From the NCBI GenBank assembly GCA_905182305.1, contig CAJJBB010000009.1, positions 1 to 64,000 of the forward strand: a stretch of DNA of 64,000 nt. Reading direction: 5' to 3'. Positions 1 through 9,737 of this stretch are shown here, piece by piece. The position numbers were made by a program, and so were the translations under genes. The notes under the pieces were generated by a model. That model was given only the letters and a program-made list of their open reading frames with translations. It ran no database searches and was not told the origin of the DNA. The stretch comes from Flavobacteria bacterium MS024-2A. Lineage in GTDB: Bacteria > Bacteroidota > Bacteroidia > Flavobacteriales > Flavobacteriaceae. Each line of letters opens with the position of its first letter. Position 1 is the first letter of the stretch.

Positions 1-150
1 TAACGATTGTTACAAAATATCACTAGTATAGTGAGATTAAAAACATCAAATAAAACTACCTAAATCTTTCTTAAATGTTTATTTGTTTAACCCTTAAGCA
101 ATATTTTTTAAAACTATGTATGACTAATAAGTAAAAAGTATATATACTTT

Positions 151-834
151 TTATATAAAATAAGAGATTAAAAAAGCAAGAAGTATACTCAAAAGTTTTC
201 TGATATTAAAAGCATGCCCTTGATTACTTTCAAATAATATAGTTGTAGATATATGCAGTAACATTCCTAAAACAATAGCTGTAATTTGAGTTTGATAATT
301 CTGAAAAGTATCGCTATGTTCTAATGTAATACTGCCTAAGGAACTCATGATAGCAAAAATAAAAAGAGCAGTTATTTTTAATACTTTAGAGTTTTTAGTA
401 TTCCAAATCATATAAAATAGTACCATTCCTATAGGAATTTTATGAATAAAAATTCCCCACACTAATGATGATTCGTGTCCGAGTGGTAAGCCTTCAATAA
501 ATGCATGCAGGCATAAACTTATAAATAATAACCATGGTAAGAATTCATTTGATTTTATATGGCTATGACCATGTTCAGTGCCTTGTGACAAGTATTCTAA
601 AAGTATTTGTAATATAATTCCACAAACAATCCATAGACCTGGTTTACTATTAACCTTAGAAAACGCTTCAGGCATTAAATGAAAAATTGTAATACCAAGA
701 AGGAATGCTCCACTAAATGAAAGGATAAGTTTGAGTCCGTTTGGTGATTTAGAAGGCATTTTATATCCAATACCCATACCTAAGACAGCACCAAAAAATG
801 GTAGAATATTACTCAAAGAATTAAAAATACTCAT
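151..834 (-). CDS. ZIP family metal (zinc) transporter
   Basis: Predicted inner-membrane divalent metal transporter of the ZIP family, importing zinc or a similar ion into the cytoplasm. The 227-residue protein is mostly hydrophobic helices. The family signature is visible as HAFIEGLPLG (residues 110-119, with His110 and Glu114) in one helix and HKIPIG (131-136) in the next; a short His-rich stretch (EHGHSH, 87-92) lies in the cytoplasmic loop between the N- and C-terminal halves, as is usual for ZIPs. The second motif has Ile where many ZIPs have Glu (HKxPEG), so selectivity may differ. It is transcribed divergently from the RlmL-like methyltransferase, with about 60 bases between them. Substrate is inferred from the family only. 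Confidence 0.85.
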   Translation of the reverse strand: MSIFNSLSNILPFFGAVLGMGIGYKMPSKSPNGLKLILSFSGAFLLGITIFHLMPEAFSKVNSKPGLWIVCGIILQILLEYLSQGTEHGHSHIKSNEFLPWLLFISLCLHAFIEGLPLGHESSLVWGIFIHKIPIGMVLFYMIWNTKNSKVLKITALFIFAIMSSLGSITLEHSDTFQNYQTQITAIVLGMLLHISTTILFESNQGHAFNIRKLLSILLAFLISYFI

Positions 835-897
835 GTGTTAATGCTTCTGTCTTTCTAGTCAATAAAATTAAAGTATTTTTGAAAGTTAATACTGCAC

Positions 898-2061
898 ATG
901 GAACAAAATTTTAAAATGATAGCCAAAACTTTTTTTGGTTTTGAAGAATTACTTGAAAAAGAATTAAAGCAACTTGGTGCTCAAGAGGTAGAAAAGGGAA
1001 ATAGAATGGTCTCTTTTATTGGTGATAAAGGGTTTATGTATAAAGCAAATCTTTGCTTAAGAACAGCCTTAAAGGTATTAAAACCGATACATACTGCTAC
1101 TGTTGGTGATGATCAAGCACTATATCAATTATTTTATAATTTTCCATGGGAAGATTATCTTAACGTTGATTCGAAATTTGTAATTGACAGTGTTGTTTTT
1201 GGTGAGAATTTCAACCATTCACAATACGCATCACAGAAGGCTAAAGATGGTTTAGTTGATCAGTTTAGAGATAAATATGATGCACGCCCTAGTGTAGATT
1301 TAAATAGACCCGATCTCCGAATAAACCTACATATTTATATGGATCAATGTACTATTTCATTGGATAGCTCTGGGGCATCACTTCATCATCGAGGATATCG
1401 TATTGCAACAAATATTGCTCCTTTAAATGAAGTACTTGCAGCAGGATTAATTCAGCTTTCTGGATGGAAAGGGAATACTGATTTCTTAGACCCTTTATGT
1501 GGAAGTGGCACCATTTTAATTGAAGCTGCTCTTTTCGCTTGTAATATACCGGCTAATATTAATCGTAATCTTTTTGCTTTTGAAAAATGGAGTGACTGGG
1601 ATTCAGAGTTGTTCGAAACTATTAAAAACAGTCAGCTCAAAAAAATCATAAATCCAAATATTCAAATTAAAGGATCCGACAAAGCTCCTTCTGCAATTGA
1701 AAAATCAATTCAGAATATTGAAAATGCAAATCTGAGTGATTTTATTAAAGTTGAAAAAAAAGACTTTTTTCAAGTTGAAAAGGATACAGTTGGACCATTA
1801 CATTTACTAACAAATCCTCCTTATGGAGAACGTTTGGAGGGAGATATGAATGTTCTCTATCAAGGGATAGGTGATTCGTTTAAACAGAGTTTTCCAAATA
1901 CACATGCTTGGATTATTAGCTCTAACATGGAAGCCATTAAACATGTAGGCTTGAGGCCTAGTAGGAAAATTAAATTATTTAATGGAAAATTAGAGTCTAG
2001 GTTACTTTATTACCCAATCTATGAAGGGACTAAAAGGGTGCATAAATTAAAAGAAGAATAA
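898..2061 (+). CDS. THUMP-domain class I SAM-dependent RNA methyltransferase (RlmL-like)
   Basis: Predicted 23S rRNA N2-guanine methyltransferase of the RlmL/YpsC type. The N-terminal part (about 1-160) is the ferredoxin-like plus THUMP RNA-binding region. The C-terminal Rossmann fold has the SAM-binding motif DPLCGSGTILIEAAL (about residues 198-212) and the N-methyltransferase catalytic motif NPPYGERL (about 308-315). At 387 residues it matches the stand-alone form rather than the double-length E. coli RlmL fused to RlmK. The ATG at 898 puts the start directly before MEQNFKMIAKTFFGFEELL, the usual beginning of this family. The exact rRNA target is inferred, not visible. Confidence 0.88.
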   Translation: MEQNFKMIAKTFFGFEELLEKELKQLGAQEVEKGNRMVSFIGDKGFMYKANLCLRTALKVLKPIHTATVGDDQALYQLFYNFPWEDYLNVDSKFVIDSVVFGENFNHSQYASQKAKDGLVDQFRDKYDARPSVDLNRPDLRINLHIYMDQCTISLDSSGASLHHRGYRIATNIAPLNEVLAAGLIQLSGWKGNTDFLDPLCGSGTILIEAALFACNIPANINRNLFAFEKWSDWDSELFETIKNSQLKKIINPNIQIKGSDKAPSAIEKSIQNIENANLSDFIKVEKKDFFQVEKDTVGPLHLLTNPPYGERLEGDMNVLYQGIGDSFKQSFPNTHAWIISSNMEAIKHVGLRPSRKIKLFNGKLESRLLYYPIYEGTKRVHKLKEE

Positions 2062-2062
2062 C

Positions 2063-2815
2063 TTATTTTTTTTTAAAAGAAAGAGGGATTTTATATGTTA
2101 GTGAATAATTAAATCCTGCACCAAATTTATTTTCATCTGTTTTTTGATTAAAACCAGGTATGTATATATTATCAAAGTTGTCAGGTACAGTATCGTTAAT
2201 TAATCTGTTTAATCTAATACTTAATCCCAAATAGATATTTTTAAGAAGTTGAACTTTAAATCCAGCTACAAATTCAAGCCACTGAGCATTTAGATTTTCA
2301 CGTTTACCGGTAGCAAAACCATTAGTTACTTCATTCGCTGAATTTGGCCAAAAAGGAGTTCTGTCTAATAGAGTATACTTATTTAAAATATGACGATAGT
2401 TACTAGTAGCAAATCGAAGCCCTAAATGTACTTGATTGTCTAAGCCTGCTAAATTTTCATACATATTGTAGTCAAAGCCAAGTTTATAATAAGAACCATC
2501 TGTTGTGAAATTAACTTGTTCCGACTGTTTTGTAGCTTCTTCTCTTCCAATTTCAACAGCAAGATAGAATTCTTTACTTATTTTAAAATCTCCAACTAAT
2601 TCAAGACCACTATAATCATTTGAAAATTGTGTCAAACCAATTCGGTAAAGATCTAATCCAAAACGTAAACTAAGGGGTGCTTTACTACTGGAGTTTATGC
2701 TGTCTTTCAAGAGCTCGTTCTTGGAGCCTGATTCCTGAATTTTTTCCTGTGCTAGTATGGGAAGCCCATACGCAAGAATACTAATGTAAAATACCCAAAT
2801 GCGCAGCTTTTTCAT
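2063..2815 (-). CDS. DUF6048 family outer-membrane beta-barrel-like protein
   Basis: Secreted protein of 250 residues with an N-terminal signal peptide (MKKLRIWVFYISILAYGLPILAQ) followed by alternating hydrophobic/polar segments rich in Tyr, Gly and Asn, consistent with a small outer-membrane beta barrel. Its size and its place directly after a DUF6452 lipoprotein and rlmD match the DUF6048 family of Flavobacteriia. The start overlaps the end of the upstream lipoprotein gene by 35 bases, implying translational coupling. Function is unknown; an envelope role is inferred. Confidence 0.75.
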   Translation of the reverse strand: MKKLRIWVFYISILAYGLPILAQEKIQESGSKNELLKDSINSSSKAPLSLRFGLDLYRIGLTQFSNDYSGLELVGDFKISKEFYLAVEIGREEATKQSEQVNFTTDGSYYKLGFDYNMYENLAGLDNQVHLGLRFATSNYRHILNKYTLLDRTPFWPNSANEVTNGFATGKRENLNAQWLEFVAGFKVQLLKNIYLGLSIRLNRLINDTVPDNFDNIYIPGFNQKTDENKFGAGFNYSLTYKIPLSFKKK

Positions 2816-3284
2816 CTGATACAGTGTCTTTTAATATGATAAATCCTTTAATCCAATTATTTCCTGAATTCAAAATGATTGCCGAGAGAGGTTCTAATAT
2901 AAAGTTAGCCCGATAACCACAGGCTCTATTAATAAATTTGTCAATACGATCATAATTAATTTGAAGAGTGTCAATATTTTCATTTTCGCTGCCTGAATTT
3001 TGAATAAACTCAAATTGTGTCAGTTTCTCTTGAAAATTTAGTGGCAGAGCTAAAGAATCATCACTACTTTTTTGAATTTCCTTAGCATTACCAATAGGTT
3101 TAATAATAAACCCAGAGGGAGATTTTCTTATTTTTGGATTTTGATTATCTAAAAGCAGTATTACTAAATCAGGTGACTCTTCCACACTTGAAATACAGAT
3201 ATCATCTTTTTCACAGGTAAAAAAGAAACACCCAAAAATCAAAGTAAAAAAGAATTTTATATTGAAGTTACTCATTGATTTCAT
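2781..3284 (-). CDS. DUF6452 family lipoprotein
   Basis: Small exported protein with a hydrophobic N-terminus ending in a plausible lipobox cysteine (FGCFFFTCEKDD), so probably lipidated. The rest is a compact beta-rich domain with few distinguishing motifs. Neighbours on both sides (rlmD upstream, DUF6048 downstream) match the conserved flavobacterial order rlmD-DUF6452-DUF6048. I chose the ATG at 3284 (MKSMSNFN), which overlaps the rlmD stop; the ATG at 3275 is an equally possible start. Function unknown. Confidence 0.7.
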   Translation of the reverse strand: MKSMSNFNIKFFFTLIFGCFFFTCEKDDICISSVEESPDLVILLLDNQNPKIRKSPSGFIIKPIGNAKEIQKSSDDSLALPLNFQEKLTQFEFIQNSGSENENIDTLQINYDRIDKFINRACGYRANFILEPLSAIILNSGNNWIKGFIILKDTVSDEKAAHLGILH

Positions 3285-4687
3285 TACGCTGTAAAAGTAC
3301 AACATTTTCTACATGGTGGGTTTGTGGAAACATATCTACTGCTTGACTTTTAAGAACACTATAGTCGTTTTTCATTAATTCTAAGTCTCTTGCTTGTGTA
3401 GCACTATTACAGCTAATGTATACGATTTTTTTTGGTGATAATTTTAGTAATTGCTTTACCACATCAATATGCATACCATTTCTGGGAGGGTCAGTAATCA
3501 CAACATCTGCCTTACCATGTCGCTCAATAAATTCATCATTAAAGCAATCTTTCATGTCGCCTACTTCAAAATAAGCATTTTCTATTTTATTAAAGAGAGC
3601 ATTCTCTTTTGCAGCGTCAATTGCTTCTGGAACTGATTCAACTCCTATTACTTTAGCGCACTGGTCTGCGATATAAAGAGCGATTGTTCCTGTTCCCGAA
3701 TATAAGTCATAGGCCGTTTCGGTTCCTTCTAAGTTTGCGAATTGTTTTCCTATAGCATAAAGTGTCTCTGCTTGTTTTGGGTTGGTTTGATAGAATGACT
3801 TAGCCGTAATCTTAAACTGTAATTTTCCAAGATGTTCAGTTATATAATTTTGTCCATAAAAACAAAAAACATCTTGATCATAAAGGCTATCATTTCCCTT
3901 AATATTTATGCAGTAAAGAATTGAGGTGATTGATGGAAAACGTTCTTTCAAGAAACTTAAGAGTAGTATTCTTTTTTCTTGGTGTTCTTTATAAAACTGT
4001 AGTAAAACCATTAACTCTCCTCTAAGGGTATTCCGAATCATTAAAGTACGTAAAAACCCTTTTTGCGCAAGTGGATCATAGAACTCAAGCTCATGGTCAA
4101 TGGCAAAAATTTTAATGGCGTTTCTTATTTCATTTGAAGGATCCGCTTGAAGATGGCACTTATTAATATCAACAACTTTATCCCACATATTAGGTTTATG
4201 AAATCCTAATCCGTTCCTCTCAATTTCATCTTCACTAGAAATTTCCTCTGAAGTTAGCCAACGTTTATTTGAAAAAGAAAACTCCATTTTATTTCGATAA
4301 TAGTAAGGATTTTCTACCCCAAGAATTGGGAGGACCTCTTTAATATCAAGTTTTCCTATATTTTTTAAATTATGAAGCACACCTTTTTCTTTAAAAGAAA
4401 GTTGAGCCTCATAGTCTAGATGTTGCCATTTACAGCCTCCACAAACACCAAAATGTTCACAAGGTGGGGCAACTCTATATTTAGAAGTTTTAACCCATTT
4501 TAGCGGCTCTGCTTCAAAATATCCCTCTTCTTTTTTTATAAACCCTTACGTCCACAACATCACCTGGAACTACATTTTTTATAAAAAAAACAGCCCCTTC
4601 TTCATTTTTTGCAACACCCATGCCTTTTGCATTGATGTCATGTACTTTTAATCCGGTTTCAGTCCGATCAATTTTTTTTCTTGACAT
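3268..4687 (-). pseudogene. rlmD: 23S rRNA (uracil-C5)-methyltransferase RlmD, frameshifted
   Basis: m5U methyltransferase acting on 23S rRNA U1939 or equivalent. The catalytic part is intact in one frame: SAM motif DLYSGTGTIALYIA, DPPRNG, and the nucleophile region YISCNSATQARDL. The true start is the ATG at 4687 (MSRKKIDRTETGLKV), which opens an N-terminal TRAM domain; the iron-sulfur cysteines (CEHFGVCGGC) follow near 4430-4465. The frame breaks in a seven-A run on the coding strand (about 4541-4547): read as printed it reaches a TGA about eight codons later, whereas six A's would continue through YKKEEGYFEAEPLKW into the cysteine motif and the rest of the enzyme. Total span is one base over a multiple of three, as expected for one extra base. 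Either a sequence error or a real lesion. Confidence 0.85.
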
Positions 4688-4755
4688 TTTACAAATGTAA
4701 CGGGCTTCATAAAATAAATCGTTATTTACGCTAGGTTTTTGGAATAGATATTGAT

Positions 4756-4763
4756 TACTTTTG
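4756..4763 (+). promoter_or_regulatory. Putative Bacteroidota -7 element upstream of ornithine aminotransferase
   Basis: TACTTTTG matches the TAnnTTTG consensus, 41 bases before the rocD ATG. A TTTG at 4738-4741 is nearer than the usual -33 spacing, so only the -7 box is called. Confidence 0.35.
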
Positions 4764-4804
4764 AATCATAAGCCACTTGAGAAAAGTAATTAAATTAATT
4801 TTAG

Positions 4805-6082
4805 ATGGAAACAATCATAAACGCTGATCATTTTATAGAGCTTGAGCACAGGCATGGTGCGCATGATTATCATCCATTACCTGTTGTCTTAGAGCGTGGT
4901 GAAGGTGTTTATTTATGGGATGTGGAAGGAAAAAAATACTTTGATTTTCTTTCTGCATATTCTGCAGTCAATCAAGGACATTGCCATCCTAGAATAGTAA
5001 ATGCACTACAAAAACAAGCTCAAGTTTTAACGTTAACTTCTCGTGCTTTCCACAATAATAAGTTGGGAAAGTACATGGAATATGTTACCAAATACTTCGA
5101 TTTTGAAAGATTACTTCCATCTAACACTGGTGCTGAAGCTGTAGAAGCTTCAATAAAAATTACTCGTAAGTGGGGGTATACTGTTAAAAACATTCCTTCC
5201 AATAAAGCAGAAATTATTGTGTGTTCTCAGAATTTTCATGGACGTACTTCTACTATTATTTCTTTTTCAAGTGATTCGGAGTCCAAAGTTAATTTCGGTC
5301 CACATGCTTCGGGATTTATCACTATTCCTTACAATGATTTAGAAGCTCTAGAGGCTATTTTAGAAACGCACCCAAATATTGCTGGATTTCTTGTTGAACC
5401 AATTCAAGGTGAGGCTGGTGTATATACTCCAGATGAAAATTTTATTAGAAAAGCACGTTCATTATGTTCTGAATATAATGTACTTCTTATAGCAGATGAA
5501 ATACAAACAGGAATAGGTCGAACAGGTTCTTTATTGGCTGTCTGTGGAAATTGTTCATGTGCTGGTGATTGTGAACGTCAAGAAAATTCATACACACGAC
5601 CAGATATATTGATATTAGGTAAAGCAATTAGCGGTGGTACTTATCCGGTTTCAGCTGTTTTATGTGACAGTTCTATTATGGATGTTATCCAGCCAGGACA
5701 ACACGGAAGTACTTTTGGAGGAAATCCAATGGCGTGTAGTATTGCTATGGAAGCCCTAGAAGTTATTCGTGATGAAAAATTAACTCAAAATGCACGTCAT
5801 CTGGGAGAGCTTTTTAGAACTGCTATGCAAGAGTATATAGAAACAAGTACTATTGTATTAAAAGTTCGTGGAAAAGGTTTACTAAATGCAATTGTTATTA
5901 ATGATACTGAAACAAGTAACACTGCTTGGAATATTTGCATACAATTGAAAGAGAATGGTTTGTTGGCTAAGCCAACTCATGGAAATATTATCCGTTTTGC
6001 TCCTCCTTTGGTTATTTCTGAAGACCAACTTTATGAGTGTGTTGAAATTATCACAAAAACACTCAAAGCTTTCGAAAAATAA
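4805..6082 (+). CDS. rocD: Ornithine--oxo-acid aminotransferase
   Basis: PLP enzyme converting ornithine and 2-oxoglutarate to glutamate-5-semialdehyde and glutamate in the cytoplasm. Class III aminotransferase hallmarks are present: NTGAEAVE (107-114), FHGRT (144-148), DEIQTG (231-236) and the PLP lysine in [12 protein letters not shown] (Lys273). Compared with typical ornithine aminotransferases there is a short insertion after the DEIQTG motif carrying four cysteines ([10 protein letters not shown], 247-256), which looks able to bind a metal. An arginase gene at 52.3 kb would supply ornithine. A cysteine desulfurase follows 21 bases downstream in the same direction, so the two may be cotranscribed. 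Confidence 0.93.
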   Translation: METIINADHFIELEHRHGAHDYHPLPVVLERGEGVYLWDVEGKKYFDFLSAYSAVNQGHCHPRIVNALQKQAQVLTLTSRAFHNNKLGKYMEYVTKYFDFERLLPSNTGAEAVEASIKITRKWGYTVKNIPSNKAEIIVCSQNFHGRTSTIISFSSDSESKVNFGPHASGFITIPYNDLEALEAILETHPNIAGFLVEPIQGEAGVYTPDENFIRKARSLCSEYNVLLIADEIQTGIGRTGSLLAVCGNCSCAGDCERQENSYTRPDILILGKAISGGTYPVSAVLCDSSIMDVIQPGQHGSTFGGNPMACSIAMEALEVIRDEKLTQNARHLGELFRTAMQEYIETSTIVLKVRGKGLLNAIVINDTETSNTAWNICIQLKENGLLAKPTHGNIIRFAPPLVISEDQLYECVEIITKTLKAFEK

Positions 6083-6103
6083 TAATCCTTAAAGACTATT
6101 AAA

Positions 6104-7246
6104 ATGAATGTGTATTTTGATAACGCAGCAACCACGCCTATTAGAAAAGAAGTGATTCAAGTAATTTCTTCTGTTATGGAAAATTGTTTTGGAAATCCAT
6201 CTTCAGTTCATGCTTATGGAAGAACAGCTAAAACAAATCTTGAAACTTCCAGAAAAGGAATTGCTGCTGCATTAAATGCTGCTCCTCAAGAAATCATCTT
6301 TACTTCTGGTGGAACAGAGTCTGATAATATGATATTGCATAGTGCAGTTAAAGATTTAGGAGTTAAGACGATCATTTCATCTTCTATTGAACACCACGCT
6401 ATACTTCATGCAATGGATGCTTTGAAACTATTACATGGTATAGAAGTGTTATTTGTAAATCTTTTGGATGATGGTTCAATAGATTTAAAAAATCTTGCTT
6501 CTTTATTACAAAAAGATACTTCTAAAAAATTAGTTTCCTTAATGCATGTAAACAACGAAATTGGAAATATATTAGATTTAACTAAAGTAGGGGAATTATG
6601 CCATGTCAATAATGCTCTTTTTCATACAGATGCTGTTCAAGGAATAGGACATTATACATTTGATATGGATCAACTTCCAGTTGATTTTTTGTCTGCTGCA
6701 GCACACAAATTTCACGGTCCTAAAGGAGTAGGCTTTTCTTTTGTACGTAAAAATTCTGGACTTCAGCCATCTATTCATGGTGGTTCACAAGAACGAGGAC
6801 TTCGAGCAGGAACAGAGTCTGTTCACAATATTGTTGGTATGTGTAAAGCCCTTGAACTTGCTTATGCAAATCTAAACTCTGAAAAAAAGCAGGTATTAGA
6901 CTTAAAAAAATACTTTATTGAAAAAATAAGTATACTTTTTCCAAACGTTGTTTTTAATGGTCTTTCGGGTTCAGATAATGGAAGTACTTTTACACTAGTT
7001 AATGTAGCATTACCTATTTCAAAAGAGAAATCCTCACTATTAGATTTTCATCTTGACTTAAAAGGAATTGCTTGTTCAAAAGGAAGTGCCTGTCAGTCGG
7101 GGAGTAGTTCAGGCTCTCACGTTTTAAATGCTGTACAACAATCAACCATAAAAGATTGGCCTTCTTTACGCTTTTCATTTTCTATCTTTAATTCCAAAAA
7201 GGAAGTAGATTATTTAATGGAGGTTTTAAAGGACTTTTCTGCCTAA
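6104..7246 (+). CDS. Cysteine desulfurase (NifS/IscS-like)
   Basis: PLP-dependent enzyme releasing sulfur from cysteine as an enzyme persulfide for iron-sulfur cluster or thio-cofactor synthesis. The start MNVYFDNAATTPIRKEV is typical. HTDAVQGIG and the PLP lysine in SAAAHKFHGPKG are visible, and the persulfide cysteine lies in the mobile loop ACSKGSACQSGS. Length (380 residues) is normal for the IscS/NifS group. No iscU or suf genes are adjacent, so its acceptor cannot be named. It sits 21 bases after rocD. Confidence 0.88.
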   Translation: MNVYFDNAATTPIRKEVIQVISSVMENCFGNPSSVHAYGRTAKTNLETSRKGIAAALNAAPQEIIFTSGGTESDNMILHSAVKDLGVKTIISSSIEHHAILHAMDALKLLHGIEVLFVNLLDDGSIDLKNLASLLQKDTSKKLVSLMHVNNEIGNILDLTKVGELCHVNNALFHTDAVQGIGHYTFDMDQLPVDFLSAAAHKFHGPKGVGFSFVRKNSGLQPSIHGGSQERGLRAGTESVHNIVGMCKALELAYANLNSEKKQVLDLKKYFIEKISILFPNVVFNGLSGSDNGSTFTLVNVALPISKEKSSLLDFHLDLKGIACSKGSACQSGSSSGSHVLNAVQQSTIKDWPSLRFSFSIFNSKKEVDYLMEVLKDFSA

Positions 7247-7256
7247 ACAAATTAAA

Positions 7257-8924
7257 TTACTGCTTATTTTTTTTATAAAATTCTACAGAATATTCAGTCT
7301 TATTACCAACAAGATCTTCGGCTTTAATGGTCAATTGGTGTAACGCTTTATCAGAAGTAAGGTCATTTAGATCATATATTAATGATTTATTTTTTGGTTC
7401 GTATTCTAATAGAATCCATTCGCCGTCCAGTTCACCTCGATATGATTTTATTCCTGTAAAATCATCATCTATTTTAAGTTTTAGGAAATTATAATTTGAG
7501 AGCCATTGCTTGTTTTTGAAATTAACAGGCACAATTTTTGGAGCTATACTATCTCTAAAAATCATGAAGCTTCCAAGGGTTTTCGAAGATCCTTCCAAAA
7601 CCCCATTTTTAATTTTATTACTTAAAAACCGAGATTTTCCTTTTGGGTCTAATTTAGCAATAAAATACTGAGCACTTTTCAAACTGTCCATTTTAGGTAT
7701 ACTAAAACTTACTTCAAATGACTTTTTGAGTGGGATAATATCTTTACCAACTTTTAAGGTATCTCCAACTTGTTCTGAATAAACAGATACTTCTTTGTAA
7801 AAAGCTTCTTTTGGGAAATAAACACTACTTGATTTAAATTCATAGAAGTAGTCCATAATAGGATTAATCAAGCTTACGGATTTTTTTTTAGGTAACAGAA
7901 GTTTTGATACACCTAATATATAACTCTCTACATAACTTGTGTTCCCTTTAAAATCACTTATTTTTAGTATTAGTTGGTATGAGTTGTTAGGTTTAATGTT
8001 TAATTCTCCATTCTGTTTTTTAGAATCAATAAAGCTAAAACCAGAATCTTCTATAGCAGCAAAACGTTGAATTCTTCTTTTATCTTTTTTGAGTGTTTCA
8101 TAATCAATCATTAAATTAATTTTATCCGAATCATTAAATGATATAGTATCCATGGTAAAAGAAAATTCCTCTTTACCATTTAAAAGAACGGATGCTTTGT
8201 AAATGCCGTTTTTATTAAAAGAAAAATCTTGTCTATCAAATAGACTTAATCCAACATGAATATAACCTTCTGTGTTAATGGTTGGAGTTGAATAAACACT
8301 ATCGTTTTTACGAATAAGAGAGTATTCTTTTTTTATGTAGTCATTTTCATTTGATGTAAATAAATAGAAATTTTTAATTTGAGGTCGCTGTGTATCTTCA
8401 ATTTCAAAAGGAAATAACATGGGATTAATAGGGCTTTGATCTTTAGAGTTTCGCATTTCAAAATGAAGGTGAGGTCCATTAGATCCACCTGTATTTCCTG
8501 AATACCCAATTATTTCACCTTGATCAATATTTAATTTATTCCCTTTTGGAAAAATTTGAATTGTATATGTTTCTTTAAGGTATTGTTGCTCTTTAACATA
8601 AGCCTCTATTCTAGGCGAAAATTTTTTAAGATGTGCATAAACAGAAGTAGTACCATCAAGGTGCTCTATGTAAAGCGCTTTTCCATAGCCACTTGTGCTT
8701 ACACGAATACGATTTATTTTGCCAGACTTAACACTTCCTATTTTAAAACCCTCACGACCTTGAGTTCTAATATCAATTCCTGCATGAAAATGATTACCCC
8801 TTAATTCTCCAAAAGTTCCTGAAAGTCTAAGCGGGATGTCAAGAGGGACAACAAAATTATTTTTTTCCTGACTCACTAATATTTTAGAAATTAACAGGAC
8901 AATTAAAAAACGTTTTAAAATCAA
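7257..8924 (-). CDS. M23 family metallopeptidase (LytM-like), exported
   Basis: Predicted periplasmic peptidoglycan endopeptidase or a catalytic relative. A signal peptide (residues 1-18, ending VSQ) precedes an N-terminal LytM domain. Zinc-binding residues are present: HFHAGID (His47, Asp51), YAHL (His98) and PHLHFEM (His152, His154). Residues beyond about 170 form a long beta-rich region of unknown fold, as in the roughly 550-residue Bacteroidota M23 proteins. Convergent with the cysteine desulfurase (10 bases apart) and divergent from the coiled-coil/zapA pair. Confidence 0.88.
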   Translation of the reverse strand: MILKRFLIVLLISKILVSQEKNNFVVPLDIPLRLSGTFGELRGNHFHAGIDIRTQGREGFKIGSVKSGKINRIRVSTSGYGKALYIEHLDGTTSVYAHLKKFSPRIEAYVKEQQYLKETYTIQIFPKGNKLNIDQGEIIGYSGNTGGSNGPHLHFEMRNSKDQSPINPMLFPFEIEDTQRPQIKNFYLFTSNENDYIKKEYSLIRKNDSVYSTPTINTEGYIHVGLSLFDRQDFSFNKNGIYKASVLLNGKEEFSFTMDTISFNDSDKINLMIDYETLKKDKRRIQRFAAIEDSGFSFIDSKKQNGELNIKPNNSYQLILKISDFKGNTSYVESYILGVSKLLLPKKKSVSLINPIMDYFYEFKSSSVYFPKEAFYKEVSVYSEQVGDTLKVGKDIIPLKKSFEVSFSIPKMDSLKSAQYFIAKLDPKGKSRFLSNKIKNGVLEGSSKTLGSFMIFRDSIAPKIVPVNFKNKQWLSNYNFLKLKIDDDFTGIKSYRGELDGEWILLEYEPKNKSLIYDLNDLTSDKALHQLTIKAEDLVGNKTEYSVEFYKKNKQ

Positions 8925-9059
8925 AGGAAATAACTCTTTAAAGATTATAATGATCGATATGCAATATAAAAAATCAAATATTTACAAGCTATTTTAATTA
9001 AATAAAAAAAGTATAACGAGTAGGTTTATTAAATTATTTAAAACAATGTTAGCTTCTGG

Positions 9060-9088
9060 TTTGAATTCAAAAAGATTGAATAACTTTG
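9060..9088 (+). promoter_or_regulatory. Bacteroidota-type promoter for the coiled-coil protein/zapA operon
   Basis: TTTG at 9060-9063 and TAACTTTG at 9081-9088 match the -33 (TTTG) and -7 (TAnnTTTG) consensus of Bacteroidota with a 17-base spacer, about 28 bases before the first ATG. Confidence 0.65.
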
Positions 9089-9115
9089 TTTAGGTGGATT
9101 ATTATATTAATAAAA

Positions 9116-9412
9116 ATGCAAGAAAATAAATCAGAGATTATAATTTTAGAAGAAAAAATTATTGGGCTACTCAATAAACTAAAAGGAAATCACTTAGATT
9201 TAGTTAAAATTAAGGAACAAAACGATATTTTAGAATTTAAATTTAAAGAGATCAATCAAAAATATGTTATTCTAGAGAGTGAAAACAAGTCATTGAAAAT
9301 TGCAAATAATTTACTTGGTAGTAATGAAGGAAATCAAGAAACAAAAAGTAAGATAAACAGTTTAATAAAAGAAGTTGATTTTTGTATTCAACAAGTTTCA
9401 GAAATGAATTGA
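9116..9412 (+). CDS. Small coiled-coil protein encoded upstream of zapA
   Basis: A 98-residue highly charged protein predicted to be mostly one coiled coil (heptad-like Leu/Ile spacing through residues 5-70). It lies just before zapA, the position at which Flavobacteriia encode a small coiled-coil partner; a ZapB-like role in cell division is inferred from position and shape only. The ATG at 9116 is chosen because it follows the promoter; the upstream in-frame TTG overlaps the -7 box. Confidence 0.7.
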   Translation: MQENKSEIIILEEKIIGLLNKLKGNHLDLVKIKEQNDILEFKFKEINQKYVILESENKSLKIANNLLGSNEGNQETKSKINSLIKEVDFCIQQVSEMN

Positions 9413-9417
9413 GAATT

Positions 9418-9714
9418 ATGAGTGATTTATTAAAAATAAAGATTACAATCGCAAATAGAGTTTATCCTCTTTCGGTTGCTTCTGAACAGGAAGCCTCTCT
9501 AAGAGCCTCTGCAAAAAAAATTGAAACTACCATACAACAACTTGAAAAGAATTATGCTGTTAGGGATAAGCAAGATGTCCTTGCTATGTGTGCCCTTCAA
9601 TTTGCAGCTCAATCTGAACAATCAAAAGGAAAAACAAGTTCTATTAAAGATGAATCGAAAGAGAAAGTAAAAGAACTCATCGATATGATTGAGGTTCATA
9701 TGGCGGCATATTAA
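9418..9714 (+). CDS. zapA: Cell division protein ZapA
   Basis: FtsZ-ring-associated protein of 98 residues. The N-terminal beta strands (KIKITIANRVYPLSV) and the SEQEASLRASAKKIE segment are typical of ZapA, followed by a helical, coiled-coil C-terminus. The ATG at 9418 is five bases after the previous stop. A 6S RNA follows on the same strand, matching the zapA-ssrS linkage known in many bacteria. Confidence 0.85.
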   Translation: MSDLLKIKITIANRVYPLSVASEQEASLRASAKKIETTIQQLEKNYAVRDKQDVLAMCALQFAAQSEQSKGKTSSIKDESKEKVKELIDMIEVHMAAY

Positions 9715-9737
9715 GTTTAAATAATAAGATTACAGTA

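Noticed and set aside
133-152. Perfect 20-base palindrome AAAAAGTATATATACTTTTT next to the ZIP gene stop
   Set aside because: Could be a weak terminator, but the stem is all A/T apart from one G/C pair and too unstable to call.
3451-3636. Plus-strand open frame of 61 codons inside rlmD
   Set aside because: Antisense shadow of a conserved methyltransferase, with no features of its own.
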